Source of the DNA: Methanomethylovorans hollandica DSM 15978
Lineage (GTDB): Archaea; Halobacteriota; Methanosarcinia; Methanosarcinales; Methanosarcinaceae
NCBI RefSeq assembly: GCF_000328665.1
Contig: NC_019977.1
Location: forward strand, 1 to 64,000
Reading direction: 5' to 3'
DNA: 64,000 bases
Shown: positions 47,394-56,485 of the stretch, in pieces
Position numbering within the stretch: position 1 is the stretch's first letter
Layout: each line of letters opens with the position of its first letter
Position numbers and translations under genes: made by a program
Notes under the pieces: generated by a model
What the model was told of the DNA's origin: nothing
Seen by the model: the letters and a program-made list of their open reading frames with translations, nothing else
The model's database searches: none

Positions 47394-48302
47394 TCAGCCA
47401 TCTGTACTAGTTAGGTCTACTCCCATAAGTCCAAGGAACACTTCTTCTAAAGCAGGCTCCATAGTGCGCATTTCAATTATCCTGCCACGTTTTCTCACTA
47501 CACGTCCTGTGATCTCATTGACGGTACCCATATCTGCTGTCACAAGTACGAACCTGTCCTGCAGACGTTTCACACCTTCGATACAAAGATCAGCATGGTC
47601 ATCGACTATGAACTCCAACCTGTAAAGTATCTTAGAATGATTCTTACGTATCTCTGCGGATGAGCCCAGTATAACCTGTCTTCCATCCTTTATTATGAGA
47701 ATACGGTCACATAGCTTCTCCATTTGATATAGGTTATGTGCACTGAAAATAATGGTCTTTCCGTTTTTCTTGAGTGACCTTATGTATTCTGTTATGAATC
47801 TGGAGGTCATAGGGTCAAGCCCCGAACCTGGTTCATCATAGATAAGAAGTTCCGGGTCATTGATAAGGGACCTTGCGATAGCAACCTTACGGCGCATACC
47901 TTTGGAAAAATCGCCAATTCGTTTGCATGCTGCATTAAGTGAAAGGTCTTTGAGCAAAGAATTGATCCTTTTTCTGGCAACATGTTTCTCCACATCATAT
48001 AGTTCACTGAAGAAGAGTAAGTAATCTTCCACATACATGCTTTCATAGAGGGGAGATTCTTCTGGCAAGAATCCAATTATGGACTTTACTCCCACAGGAT
48101 TCACTGATATATCGATATCTTTTATCTGTATGCTGCCTGCCGTAGGATGTACCAGGCAGCTTAGCATTTTCAGGGTAGTGGTCTTACCTGCGCCATTGGG
48201 ACCTACAATGCCAAATATCTCTCCTTTTTCCACATTAAAACTTAACCTGTCTACAGCAACAAATTCACCGTATTCCTTTCTCAAGCCGTTAACTTCTATC
48301 AT
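47394..48302 (-). CDS. ABC transporter ATP-binding protein
   Basis: The 302-residue ATPase has Walker A (GPNGAGKTT, residues 34-42), Q loop, signature FSKGMRRKVAIARS, Walker B (LLIYDEPGSGLD) and H loop (IIFSAHNL). It resembles ATPases that pair with ABC-2 permeases in export. It stands divergent from the two permease genes at 48435 and 50215, its probable partners. Confidence 0.88.
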   Translation of the reverse strand: MIEVNGLRKEYGEFVAVDRLSFNVEKGEIFGIVGPNGAGKTTTLKMLSCLVHPTAGSIQIKDIDISVNPVGVKSIIGFLPEESPLYESMYVEDYLLFFSELYDVEKHVARKRINSLLKDLSLNAACKRIGDFSKGMRRKVAIARSLINDPELLIYDEPGSGLDPMTSRFITEYIRSLKKNGKTIIFSAHNLYQMEKLCDRILIIKDGRQVILGSSAEIRKNHSKILYRLEFIVDDHADLCIEGVKRLQDRFVLVTADMGTVNEITGRVVRKRGRIIEMRTMEPALEEVFLGLMGVDLTSTDG

Positions 48303-48434
48303 GTGTACATATATAATAATAAGTTAAATTATATATAATTACTTGACATTATCAACTAGTAGCTGTTCTTCATATGAATCAGCCAGCACAATTATTCCAT
48401 AGATATTAATATAATAAATTTATTATATATTATA

Positions 48435-50207
48435 ATGCCAGGCTGGTATACTGTTGCCAAATGGGAATTGATCAGGTCGGGAATGAAGTTCAGCCGCAGG
48501 TCTATAGTTGCAGTCCTGCTCACGCTACTGCTGCTCTCAGGCGTATCTTATGCAGTATCTCTTACAGGCATGAATCTTGACCAGAAGATATACAGTGTGG
48601 TCACTTCTTCTTCGGAACTGAGCAATATTATCTACAATGATGGCAGATTCGATGTATTGCCTGCAGACAGCAAGGATGCCGATATAACTATCGTTGATGA
48701 TCGTGCCTATATTTCAGGCACAAAAAAATCAATTGCAGCTGCAGATGCATTGGAAAAGGTATTCATCAATTACAGAGAAACTGTCCTTTCATCATACAAC
48801 GATATCAATAACAGCCATACGATATGGATTACCATCCATGACCTTGAAAGGCCTGAGAGTTTTCAGGTACTGGGAAGTACTACTAAGAAGAATGATCAGT
48901 CATCAGATGCCGGGAACGAGAACACTGATGGCTCCGGAGAAAATAAAAGAACCTCAACAGCAGGAAAACGTGCTTCAACCATTACCTCACCTGAGGAACT
49001 GGAAGATCTGGAAAACAGTAATTCTAAAACACTATTTGAGAGGCAGACCATTGCCACACCTTCCAATTTCACTCCACCCATACCTTTTACAGCGATACTA
49101 TACTCTTTCCTTTTCATATTTCCGATATACTTTGTATCCCAGTTCTATTCTTCCAGTATAATGGAAGAAAGGACGAACCGCAGATGTGAACTGCTACTTG
49201 TGGCACCGCTTAAAAGCAGGGATATAGTGCTTGGAAAAAGCATGCCGTACATACTCGTTGCTCTGCTTTTGCTATCTATTATCTCCCTTTACATAGAAAG
49301 ACCATCAGACATTCGGGAATTGAGAACATCCCTTGCAATGATAGCAGTGATATTTCCGGTGTTGTTGCTGTTCTTTTCATTATCCTTCATAGCAGCTATA
49401 TTTTCCCGCAGTTTCAAAGAACTGACATTTGCCATGGTGTTCTTCTCAGTGATCGTTTCAGGATACGTATTCTTTCCTGCGATGTTCGCAAATGTACATA
49501 CAGTGAGCTCCATATCCCCAATGACGCTCATAGTGAACCTGATTGAAAAGGGAAATATAAGCTTTGGAAAGTATATCTTCTCCACGCTACCTTTTTATCT
49601 TGTTGCATTGAGCATCTATGGATTTGGTACGGCTATCTTCAGGGAAGAGGATCTTTTCAGCCAGAAGACCATACCCGAAAAAATAATGGATTGTGTGGAA
49701 ATCTTTCTGTTATCGCCTTTGGGATCTGTATTTTCCCTCAGTATCGTATCCATTCCTTTTGTGTACATGGCTCAATTGATGCTGATAGTCATGCTCTTCA
49801 ATCTGCCACTTCCTTATTCAGTGATCACAATGATAATATTCGCAGCTTTCGTGGAGGAAACAGCAAAATCCATAGGTATCTACACTATCATGAAAAGGGG
49901 ATCGAAACCCGTGAAGCTGAAAACTGCCGGATCACTTGCATTGCTTGCAGGAGGTGGCTTCTTCTTTGGAGAGAAACTCGTATCTGTGATCACTCTTGCA
50001 CCCATTGCCTCCTCAGCATTCGGCTCAGTAATGACCATGGGTACATTGCTCCTGATACCTCTCTTATTACATGTGACAACGACGATGGTCACTTCTCTTG
50101 GAATGCATTTTACAGGCCACAGATACTATGTGTTTTTCCTGTTATTGGCAACTGCAATACATACAATTTATAATACATACATAATCAGGGGGCTTCTTTT
50201 TAGCTGA
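48435..50207 (+). CDS. ABC-2 permease fused to a PrsW-like intramembrane protease domain
   Basis: The 590-residue protein has an ABC-2 permease half (about 1-410): one N-terminal membrane helix, a large extracellular domain with a Ser/Asn/Lys-rich linker, then a bundle of helices. The C-terminal part (about 420-590) has the marks of the PrsW/CAAX-type protease family: AAFVEETAKS, GGGFFFGEKL, a His in LLLHVTT and AIHTIYNTY. It could export a substrate and process it or a partner. It is followed after 7 bp by a second permease gene. Confidence 0.78.
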   Translation: MPGWYTVAKWELIRSGMKFSRRSIVAVLLTLLLLSGVSYAVSLTGMNLDQKIYSVVTSSSELSNIIYNDGRFDVLPADSKDADITIVDDRAYISGTKKSIAAADALEKVFINYRETVLSSYNDINNSHTIWITIHDLERPESFQVLGSTTKKNDQSSDAGNENTDGSGENKRTSTAGKRASTITSPEELEDLENSNSKTLFERQTIATPSNFTPPIPFTAILYSFLFIFPIYFVSQFYSSSIMEERTNRRCELLLVAPLKSRDIVLGKSMPYILVALLLLSIISLYIERPSDIRELRTSLAMIAVIFPVLLLFFSLSFIAAIFSRSFKELTFAMVFFSVIVSGYVFFPAMFANVHTVSSISPMTLIVNLIEKGNISFGKYIFSTLPFYLVALSIYGFGTAIFREEDLFSQKTIPEKIMDCVEIFLLSPLGSVFSLSIVSIPFVYMAQLMLIVMLFNLPLPYSVITMIIFAAFVEETAKSIGIYTIMKRGSKPVKLKTAGSLALLAGGGFFFGEKLVSVITLAPIASSAFGSVMTMGTLLLIPLLLHVTTTMVTSLGMHFTGHRYYVFFLLLATAIHTIYNTYIIRGLLFS

Positions 50208-50214
50208 AGCAAAA

Positions 50215-51300
50215 GTGCACCCTAAAAAGATCATGTCTATCTCCAGGAGGGAATATAAAGCACTACTGCTTGAAAAGACATTCGTCCTTTCCTTGCTTGT
50301 GCAACTGTTCATTGCTTCCTTTTCTGTATTCCTCGTTGTAGGCCTTACATCCTTCTATGATCCTATGGCTCTGCAAGGCATGCAAATGAAAGAATCAAAG
50401 ATAGGGGTCATTGGAGACAGCGGGGGAGAACTTTTCAAGCTAATGGAAATAAGAGATCTGGAACCTGTGCAGTATGCAGATTTCGGGGTAGCATATAATG
50501 ATTTCTATGACAGGGAGATAGACGCCATCATTAACATACCTAACGAAACGGCCGAAGGCAATGATCTGATCAATCTGGATATATATCTGCCCAGATCCGA
50601 ACTCAAAGCAACCATCGTTTCGCTGCAGTTGAAAAAGCCTCTTGAGAAATTCGAGCAAAGTGTAAGGAGTGTAAGAACTATGAGACTTGATGGTTACACG
50701 CCTCTTGATATCCAGATAATCCGGGGTAATAGAGGTTCTTCTTCCAGCAAGTTGGAGTTCATCTACGTGGCACTTCTGCCATTACTTATGTTCACTCCGG
50801 CTTTCATATCAGGGGGGCTTGTTATTGATATGATCACCGAAGAGTTCGAACGCAAAACGTTGGAGCTGTTGCTTGCTTCGCCGGTGTCCCTGCTTGATGT
50901 AGTGGGAGGGAAAACACTGATGGTTACTGCCATCGCACCTGTGCAATCATTGGCGTGGATGTTACTGCTGGGACTTAATGGTATACAGATCAATAACTTT
51001 ACTGAAATACTGCTTTTAGTTACTATGATATCCCTGATACTGGTAACTGCAGGGAGCATGATAGCTGTCCTGTGTAAAGAGAGAGGGACAGCCCAGTTGT
51101 TCTATTCGCTTGTACTGATATTGTTGTTCATGTCATCATACCTGTACACCAACTCACCACTTAATCTTGTTTCAAGGCTTGCACTTGACAGTATACGAGG
51201 TCTGGAAGCTTTTATCTGGACTACAGGATACATGTGCTTTGCTCTCCTATTGCTGTGGCTGCTGACCATGGTAGTAAAAAAAGAACAGATGAAGGTATGA
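50215..51300 (+). CDS. ABC-2 type permease
   Basis: The 361-residue protein has an N-terminal helix, a large extracellular loop (about 45-175) and five or six helices (about 180-360), with the EEFERKTLELLLASP motif of ABC-2 permeases. The start is GTG at 50215 or ATG at 50233; no clear ribosome site distinguishes them. It is likely partnered with the divergent ATPase and the upstream fused permease. Confidence 0.85.
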   Translation: MHPKKIMSISRREYKALLLEKTFVLSLLVQLFIASFSVFLVVGLTSFYDPMALQGMQMKESKIGVIGDSGGELFKLMEIRDLEPVQYADFGVAYNDFYDREIDAIINIPNETAEGNDLINLDIYLPRSELKATIVSLQLKKPLEKFEQSVRSVRTMRLDGYTPLDIQIIRGNRGSSSSKLEFIYVALLPLLMFTPAFISGGLVIDMITEEFERKTLELLLASPVSLLDVVGGKTLMVTAIAPVQSLAWMLLLGLNGIQINNFTEILLLVTMISLILVTAGSMIAVLCKERGTAQLFYSLVLILLFMSSYLYTNSPLNLVSRLALDSIRGLEAFIWTTGYMCFALLLLWLLTMVVKKEQMKV

Positions 51301-51301
51301 T

Positions 51302-53110
51302 ATGAAAAGAACGATACATGTCCTTTTCAGTTCCTTTATGATAATATTGCTGGTTTCGATCTATCCTGCCAGTGCATATGATTTCCAGCATGAGGATATC
51401 TGGGTGTATATGGGAAGTTTTGAGCTTGGAACAGGAGAGAAGGCTAGCATTGAACGATACACCCTGAAGATCTATAGCCTTGACCAGAACACTACAGAAA
51501 CATCTGCTGTTATCCTTGTATACAAGAATGGTGACTTCAAAAAAGCCTATTATGTAGATGCTGGTCCCAACAGCCAGAGAGTATATGACAATGACCTTAA
51601 GATCGAAGTAGTCGGAATTAATGCAGGCAAAGTTTCGTTCATTGTGTATAAACATGAATTTGAAAAGGTATGGATGCTTTCCACTCCTAAAATTTCGTTG
51701 TCTATGGGAGATGTGGTCCGTGATGGAGTATATACACTTTCATTAACAAACATTTCCAGCAAAGAAGTAAACATTGCTGTTGTATCTCCATCCGGGAAAT
51801 ATGAGAATGTATTTACTTTGAGGGACTACAAAAGATATGACAATGCATTTATGGTCAGGCTGGTCTATATCGACATAGCCAGATCACAGGCATTCATTGA
51901 AACCTACAGACCTGGAAAACCGAATGTAGAGGCAATTATCTCTCCTTCAAAGAATACTTTTGAGGCCGATGAGCCTGTTTCCTGCATTCTGAGACTTACC
52001 AACAATGGTACTTTAGCTTTGAGGGACATAAAAATAGATAATAAGGCCAGTGAAGGTGTGTTTACAGAGCCAAGAATTTCATTGGAAACACTGGCACCAA
52101 TGCAAACAGTGACTTTATTCACGGGTCTTGAGATCCCTGTAGCTGCAACAGGCAAGTCTATATCAGTCACCACAGAAGTATCAGGAGGGGATTATTCGGG
52201 GAATGCATATTATGCAACCGATACGAATGAGTTCTTTATGGATCCCTATATTTCCATGGTCAAGGAGGTCCTTGGGAATAAAGGTCCTTCTGGAAGAACT
52301 ATTGTTCCTGTAAATGAACAGCTGAAAGTGCGCCTGGAGCTGAAGAATATGAACACTATTCCCGTAGCATTAAAGATTACAGACAGGTTACCCGAGTCTT
52401 TCAGTTTGCAGGATACAGATAAACTTGAATGGGAAATGCAAGTAGATCCACATGCTACGAATGAGGTAACTTACATTGTTACCCCAAACTTTCCCGGTAA
52501 TTTCACATTGGGAAATGCCGTTGCCACCTGGGAGGATAATGGCGATCTGTATGAAGTAACTTCTGCTGCACCAGAGATACTGGTAAACGGGTCCTGTGTG
52601 ATGCCTGATAAAACCGTGAGTAGCAGATATGCAATGGAAGGAGTGATAATTACTGTGGCCTTGCAGGTATCGAATATTGGTGAGAGTGAAGTTAAATTCC
52701 ATGTACACGACGATCTGCCCACGGAAGCTGATCTTGTCAGCGGCAACCTGCAGTGGTCGGGTAAACTTGCTCCAGGAGAAGCGGCCTTGCAGAGCTATGA
52801 TATTATGTTTACAGAAGCAGGAGAATACACATTGCCTGAATTTAAGATGGAATATACTGATATGCAGATGAAGGAAATGACAGTTTACTCGAACCCTGTA
52901 GAAATGTACGTTGACAGGAAAGTTGCGTCTGAAGACTTTGATGAATATGGAGCTGACAGGATAACATCTGTTGCAAACGGGCAGCAACCCAGGGAACTTA
53001 CAAAAACACAGGCTGCAGGCTTCCTTGTGTCTTCTTTTTTGAGTTTGTTATGCATTGTAGCATTGATACCTATAGCAGTACTTTTTTTATTAAGGAAAGT
53101 ATATAATTAA
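51302..53110 (+). CDS. Secreted, membrane-anchored protein with DUF11/CARDB-like domains
   Basis: The 602-residue protein has an N-terminal signal sequence (about 1-25, cleavage probably after PASA), an all-beta extracellular region and a C-terminal helix (about 570-597) with a basic tail. Repeated beta-sandwich stretches (VSCILRLTNNGTLALRDIKI; LKVRLELKNMNTIPVALKIT; VALQVSNIGESEVKFHVHD) resemble DUF11/CARDB adhesion domains. It begins 1 bp after the permease gene, so it should work with the exporter at the cell surface. Confidence 0.75.
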   Translation: MKRTIHVLFSSFMIILLVSIYPASAYDFQHEDIWVYMGSFELGTGEKASIERYTLKIYSLDQNTTETSAVILVYKNGDFKKAYYVDAGPNSQRVYDNDLKIEVVGINAGKVSFIVYKHEFEKVWMLSTPKISLSMGDVVRDGVYTLSLTNISSKEVNIAVVSPSGKYENVFTLRDYKRYDNAFMVRLVYIDIARSQAFIETYRPGKPNVEAIISPSKNTFEADEPVSCILRLTNNGTLALRDIKIDNKASEGVFTEPRISLETLAPMQTVTLFTGLEIPVAATGKSISVTTEVSGGDYSGNAYYATDTNEFFMDPYISMVKEVLGNKGPSGRTIVPVNEQLKVRLELKNMNTIPVALKITDRLPESFSLQDTDKLEWEMQVDPHATNEVTYIVTPNFPGNFTLGNAVATWEDNGDLYEVTSAAPEILVNGSCVMPDKTVSSRYAMEGVIITVALQVSNIGESEVKFHVHDDLPTEADLVSGNLQWSGKLAPGEAALQSYDIMFTEAGEYTLPEFKMEYTDMQMKEMTVYSNPVEMYVDRKVASEDFDEYGADRITSVANGQQPRELTKTQAAGFLVSSFLSLLCIVALIPIAVLFLLRKVYN

Positions 53111-53161
53111 TAAATTAATAATATTGTTCACGTCTTTTGATAAATAAACTATGAGGATATC

Positions 53162-53494
53162 ATGGATATTGCATATTCCGTTATTTCAATTATAATATTC
53201 GCCCTCCTCACTTTGCTGGCGATAGTACTCATGGTGTATGTATCTTCGGCAGTTGCCATACTTGCTCTTTTAATGGTGCCTCTCATATGCATTTTCATAA
53301 TGCCCGATACTGTACTGTCTTTCCTGGTTTTCAGGCACATAGTGCTTGCAGAAGGCAATGTGCCCATAAATAACTACCATTTGCTGCTGTTCGTCTGGTC
53401 AACCCTTATTGGTATGATAGTTTATTCGGAGATCTTCACCTGGTACCTGGGAAGGAGAGACATGAAGAAGGCAGCAGTAAAAACCTACAAATGA
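53162..53494 (+). CDS. Small membrane protein
   Basis: The 110-residue protein has three or four hydrophobic segments (about 5-30, 30-48, 75-97) and a basic C-terminus. No family is recognised. GAGGATATC precedes the ATG. It is probably the last gene of the export operon. Confidence 0.65.
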   Translation: MDIAYSVISIIIFALLTLLAIVLMVYVSSAVAILALLMVPLICIFIMPDTVLSFLVFRHIVLAEGNVPINNYHLLLFVWSTLIGMIVYSEIFTWYLGRRDMKKAAVKTYK

Positions 53495-53599
53495 AAAGCC
53501 TGAAAAGAATATCACAGCTTCTGCCAGAGGCATTGTTACAAAGGCCGGTTCTTTGCTGCACAGGTAATACCAGGACATAGGATTTTACCTGGAAGGAGA

Positions 53600-53845
53600 T
53601 TAAAACAGAATCAGGCTGCTTAGCAATTCCAGCCATTCTTTTCTGGAGATCCTTACATCTTCCATCAGTTTCTTAACCATACCTTTACCAAGGTCCTGAC
53701 CACTGTGAATAGGGATGACAGTCGTTCTTCCATCGGGATGCTGCATAAAAAGATGGCTGCCTTTCTGGCGCACCTGTACAAATCCCAGTGATTCCAGGGC
53801 TTTAATCGCTTTTTTGGCAGGAACAGGCCGTATTTTCTCGGTCAT
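53600..53845 (-). CDS. hicA: HicA family toxin (module 1)
   Basis: HicA toxins are small mRNA interferases with a double-stranded RNA-binding fold. The 81-residue protein has the catalytic histidine in RQKGSHLFMQH and the typical DGRTTVIPIHSGQDLGKG stretch. Its start overlaps the hicB stop by 4 bp. Confidence 0.88.
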   Translation of the reverse strand: MTEKIRPVPAKKAIKALESLGFVQVRQKGSHLFMQHPDGRTTVIPIHSGQDLGKGMVKKLMEDVRISRKEWLELLSSLILF

Positions 53846-54072
53846 ACTCCAACTCTTACTTTCTGTATGCCTACAAAATCAAGGTGCTTTTCACGCTCTT
53901 TCTCAGAAGTTACTTCAAGATACAGTTCTATTGCCTCTTTGATACGCTGGCTGAGCTCGTCAAGCGTCCTGGCCTGTGTATGACAACCCGGTAGCTCCGG
54001 CACAGAAGCTACGTATATACCGTCCTCATCCTGCTCTATTACAACTGTGAATTCTTTCATGATCTTAGCCAT
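53842..54072 (-). CDS. hicB: HicB family antitoxin (module 1)
   Basis: The 76-residue protein has the partial RNase H-like HicB fold (VVIEQDEDGIYVASVPELPG, then TLDELSQRIKEAIELYLE). There is no C-terminal DNA-binding domain, as in many short HicB proteins. It is translated just before hicA and would neutralise it. Confidence 0.87.
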   Translation of the reverse strand: MAKIMKEFTVVIEQDEDGIYVASVPELPGCHTQARTLDELSQRIKEAIELYLEVTSEKEREKHLDFVGIQKVRVGV

Positions 54073-54193
54073 TTTGTGTATAGAGAAAGATGGTATTCAG
54101 GATTAAAATAACTGACCGTTCAATGTATTTGTCAAAAAGAGTCATGGATTCATTTCAATAAAGTTATATTTCTTGAAACTGTCTATTAGTGGG

Positions 54194-54370
54194 ATGTCAC
54201 TGGAAGATCTTGGAAAACCTTTTGAAGGTCCATCATGGTCAAATCGTATATTTTTCTATTTTTGTCTCTTTAGTTTTCTACTTATAATATTCCTATTAGT
54301 ATTCATCGGCTTTGCAGCAATAAATCCTGATTTTGCAATCCCTAATAGACCTCACTATAACACCACTTAA
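54194..54370 (+). CDS. Small single-pass membrane protein
   Basis: A 58-residue frame from ATG 54194 has one long hydrophobic helix (IFFYFCLFSFLLIIFLLVFI). An in-frame TTG at 54173 is an alternative start. It lies 9 bp before the DUF2254-like gene, so the two are probably one operon. No ribosome site is clear, so confidence is moderate. Confidence 0.5.
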   Translation: MSLEDLGKPFEGPSWSNRIFFYFCLFSFLLIIFLLVFIGFAAINPDFAIPNRPHYNTT

Positions 54371-54379
54371 TTAAGAAAC

Positions 54380-55627
54380 ATGGGTTTCTTCGACAACGAG
54401 CGCTACCTTATCAGCGCCCTTGTACAAAGTCTTGCAGCAACCATCGCCCTCGTCATAACTCTAAGCCTCGTGGCAGTACAGCTTGCAGCCCAATCATATT
54501 CCACAAGAGTAATTGATGTTTACAAAAAAAACCCTGATATGTGGATCCTCCTCTGCATTTATATTGCTGTAATTTTCTACGGGCTTGGACTGCTGAAGGT
54601 AATAGATATTGGTGTTGCAGGCATCAACATGGAATTTGCTATTTTTTGGGTCTATTTCCTGGGATTCTTTGCTTTTATTTGTCTGGTTCCGTATATACTG
54701 AAGACATTGGATTTGCTGAAACCTTCAACTGTGATTAATTTGCTGGCAGAAGAGATTACAAAAGAAAACGTGCTGGCAGCTTTGAAAAATCATGAAGTTG
54801 TAGCTGAAATAGATCCCATTCAGCCTATCATCGATATAATAAATAGTGCTCTAGAGAAAAATGAATATGAAACAGTAAGAAATGTACTTAAAGCGATTAC
54901 AAACTCTACAGTGTCCATATTAGAAGAATCTCATTTTGAGTGGGGAGAGGAAGATGAGTTTTCAAGGTATATAGTAGATTCTATCAAAAATATTGCAATT
55001 TCGGCAATTCAAAAAGAAAACACAAATTCGACTTTGGCAGCAATCAAGAACCTTGAAATAATTGGAACTAAAGCAGTAGAAAATAATCACGAAAAAACTG
55101 CGGGATGGACTGCAAAAGTACTTGAGAAAATAGGAATTAATGTAGCAGAGACACAACTTGAAGAAGCGGTAAGGAGAACTGTCAAAGCACTCGAAAAAAT
55201 GGGATATGAAGCAGTTTGCAAAAAACTTACAAGATCAATATGGAGTGCTACTACAGCACTCGAAAAAATAGGAGATAAAGCAGTTGAGAATAAACTTAGA
55301 AAAACCGTAAGTGAAATTGCTTATTCACTTCAGAATATAGGAACTAAAGCAACAGAGAACAAATTTGAAGAAGCTATATGGAGAACTACAATTACTCTTG
55401 AAAATCTAGGAAAAGGAATAATAGAAAGTGAACTTGATGGGATTTATTTAGTAGTAGAAGCCATTGAAATTATAGGAACTAAAGCAGCCAAAAACAGATT
55501 TGAAATAGGAACTCTGCATTCAAAACAAATGCTAAATTCACTATTGGAAAAATCTAAAGAAAAAGGAAGGACTGAAATCTCGAATACAATAGAAGAATCC
55601 ATTCAATCTATTGATAAAATACCTTGA
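54380..55627 (+). CDS. DUF2254-like membrane protein with 23-residue repeats
   Basis: The 415-residue protein has three hydrophobic segments (about 14-36, 54-75, 84-110) resembling the DUF2254 N-terminus. From about residue 205 there is a soluble helical part made of seven units of 23 residues, with pattern I-G-x-K-A-x-E-N-x-x-E, a middle region, then L-E-K/N. One unit is one residue short. Such a regular helical solenoid suggests protein binding. It lies between two outward-facing HicBA modules. Confidence 0.75.
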   Translation: MGFFDNERYLISALVQSLAATIALVITLSLVAVQLAAQSYSTRVIDVYKKNPDMWILLCIYIAVIFYGLGLLKVIDIGVAGINMEFAIFWVYFLGFFAFICLVPYILKTLDLLKPSTVINLLAEEITKENVLAALKNHEVVAEIDPIQPIIDIINSALEKNEYETVRNVLKAITNSTVSILEESHFEWGEEDEFSRYIVDSIKNIAISAIQKENTNSTLAAIKNLEIIGTKAVENNHEKTAGWTAKVLEKIGINVAETQLEEAVRRTVKALEKMGYEAVCKKLTRSIWSATTALEKIGDKAVENKLRKTVSEIAYSLQNIGTKATENKFEEAIWRTTITLENLGKGIIESELDGIYLVVEAIEIIGTKAAKNRFEIGTLHSKQMLNSLLEKSKEKGRTEISNTIEESIQSIDKIP

Positions 55628-55920
55628 ACTCCACATCTAAACAACCTTCCAGCCTTTTTACCTCACCTCAGAAAATCATTATTATCAACATTCTAAGTTC
55701 AAAACACAGAAAAGTCAATACATCTTATGAGTTTGTCCCAGCAAGCCAAATAAATTGCCTATTATTTGGTCTGCTAAACCAAATAGGAAAAAATCCAATC
55801 TTTACTGATGATGAAAAAGATGAATTACAGGAAAATATTTGTAAAAGCCATCTGGAAATGGCTGCTGAGCTAAAGATAGCCGATATCACAAGATTGAATT
55901 TTTACCTAGCCCATATATAG
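55624..55920 (+). CDS. Hypothetical protein
   Basis: The frame starts with TTG overlapping the stop of the previous gene and encodes 98 residues without recognisable motifs. Amphipathic helices are predicted in the C-terminal half (DDEKDELQENICKSHLEMAA). It ends with TAG followed by an in-frame TAA. Start and function are uncertain. Confidence 0.5.
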   Translation: MNSTSKQPSSLFTSPQKIIIINILSSKHRKVNTSYEFVPASQINCLLFGLLNQIGKNPIFTDDEKDELQENICKSHLEMAAELKIADITRLNFYLAHI

Positions 55921-55950
55921 TAAAAAAGCAAATAGAAAGTGGGATACCAG

Positions 55951-56175
55951 ATGATAAGCAAATTCACTGCATATATAGAGAAAGATGTGGAAACCGGCTG
56001 CTATGTTGCTATTGTCCCGGGAATTCCCGGAGCTCATACACAAGCTGAAACACTGGATGAATTGCAGGTTCGGTTAAAAGAAGTGATCGAGCTGTGCCTT
56101 GAAGAAATGAGCCCTGAAGATAAAGAATCGATCCCCGAGTTCGTAGGCCTTCAGCAAATTGAGGTTGCTGTATGA
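55951..56175 (+). CDS. hicB: HicB family antitoxin (module 2)
   Basis: The 74-residue protein has the HicB core (FTAYIEKDVETGCYVAIVPG, then TLDELQVRLKEVIELCLEE). ATG 55951 is chosen; an in-frame GTG at 55939 is possible. It overlaps hicA by 4 bp, the usual coupling. Confidence 0.87.
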   Translation: MISKFTAYIEKDVETGCYVAIVPGIPGAHTQAETLDELQVRLKEVIELCLEEMSPEDKESIPEFVGLQQIEVAV

Positions 56176-56405
56176 GCAGATTGCCATTGGTCGATGCCCG
56201 AACAATGGAAAAGATACTGTATAATCTTGGATTTGAAAAGGTCAGACAAAAAGGCAGTCATGCATTTTACAGGCATGCCGATGGTAGAACGACCACAATA
56301 CCCTTTCATTCAAGCAAAGAACTTGCAAGGCCTCTCATAAGAGTCATTCTGAATGAGATCAACCTCACTATTGAAGAATATGGCGAATTATTGAAGGATA
56401 TTTAG
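56172..56405 (+). CDS. hicA: HicA family toxin (module 2)
   Basis: The 77-residue protein has the catalytic histidine in RQKGSHAFYRH and the DGRTTTIPFHSSKEL stretch. It is clearly related to, but different from, the HicA at 53600-53845, so the two modules may be independent. It ends in TAG. Confidence 0.88.
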   Translation: MSRLPLVDARTMEKILYNLGFEKVRQKGSHAFYRHADGRTTTIPFHSSKELARPLIRVILNEINLTIEEYGELLKDI

Positions 56406-56485
56406 CCTAGAGTGCTCCTGAACAATCTTAAATGTAGAATCTATGACACAATAATAAAATTCTTTTTCAACCTCTTTTGATACTT

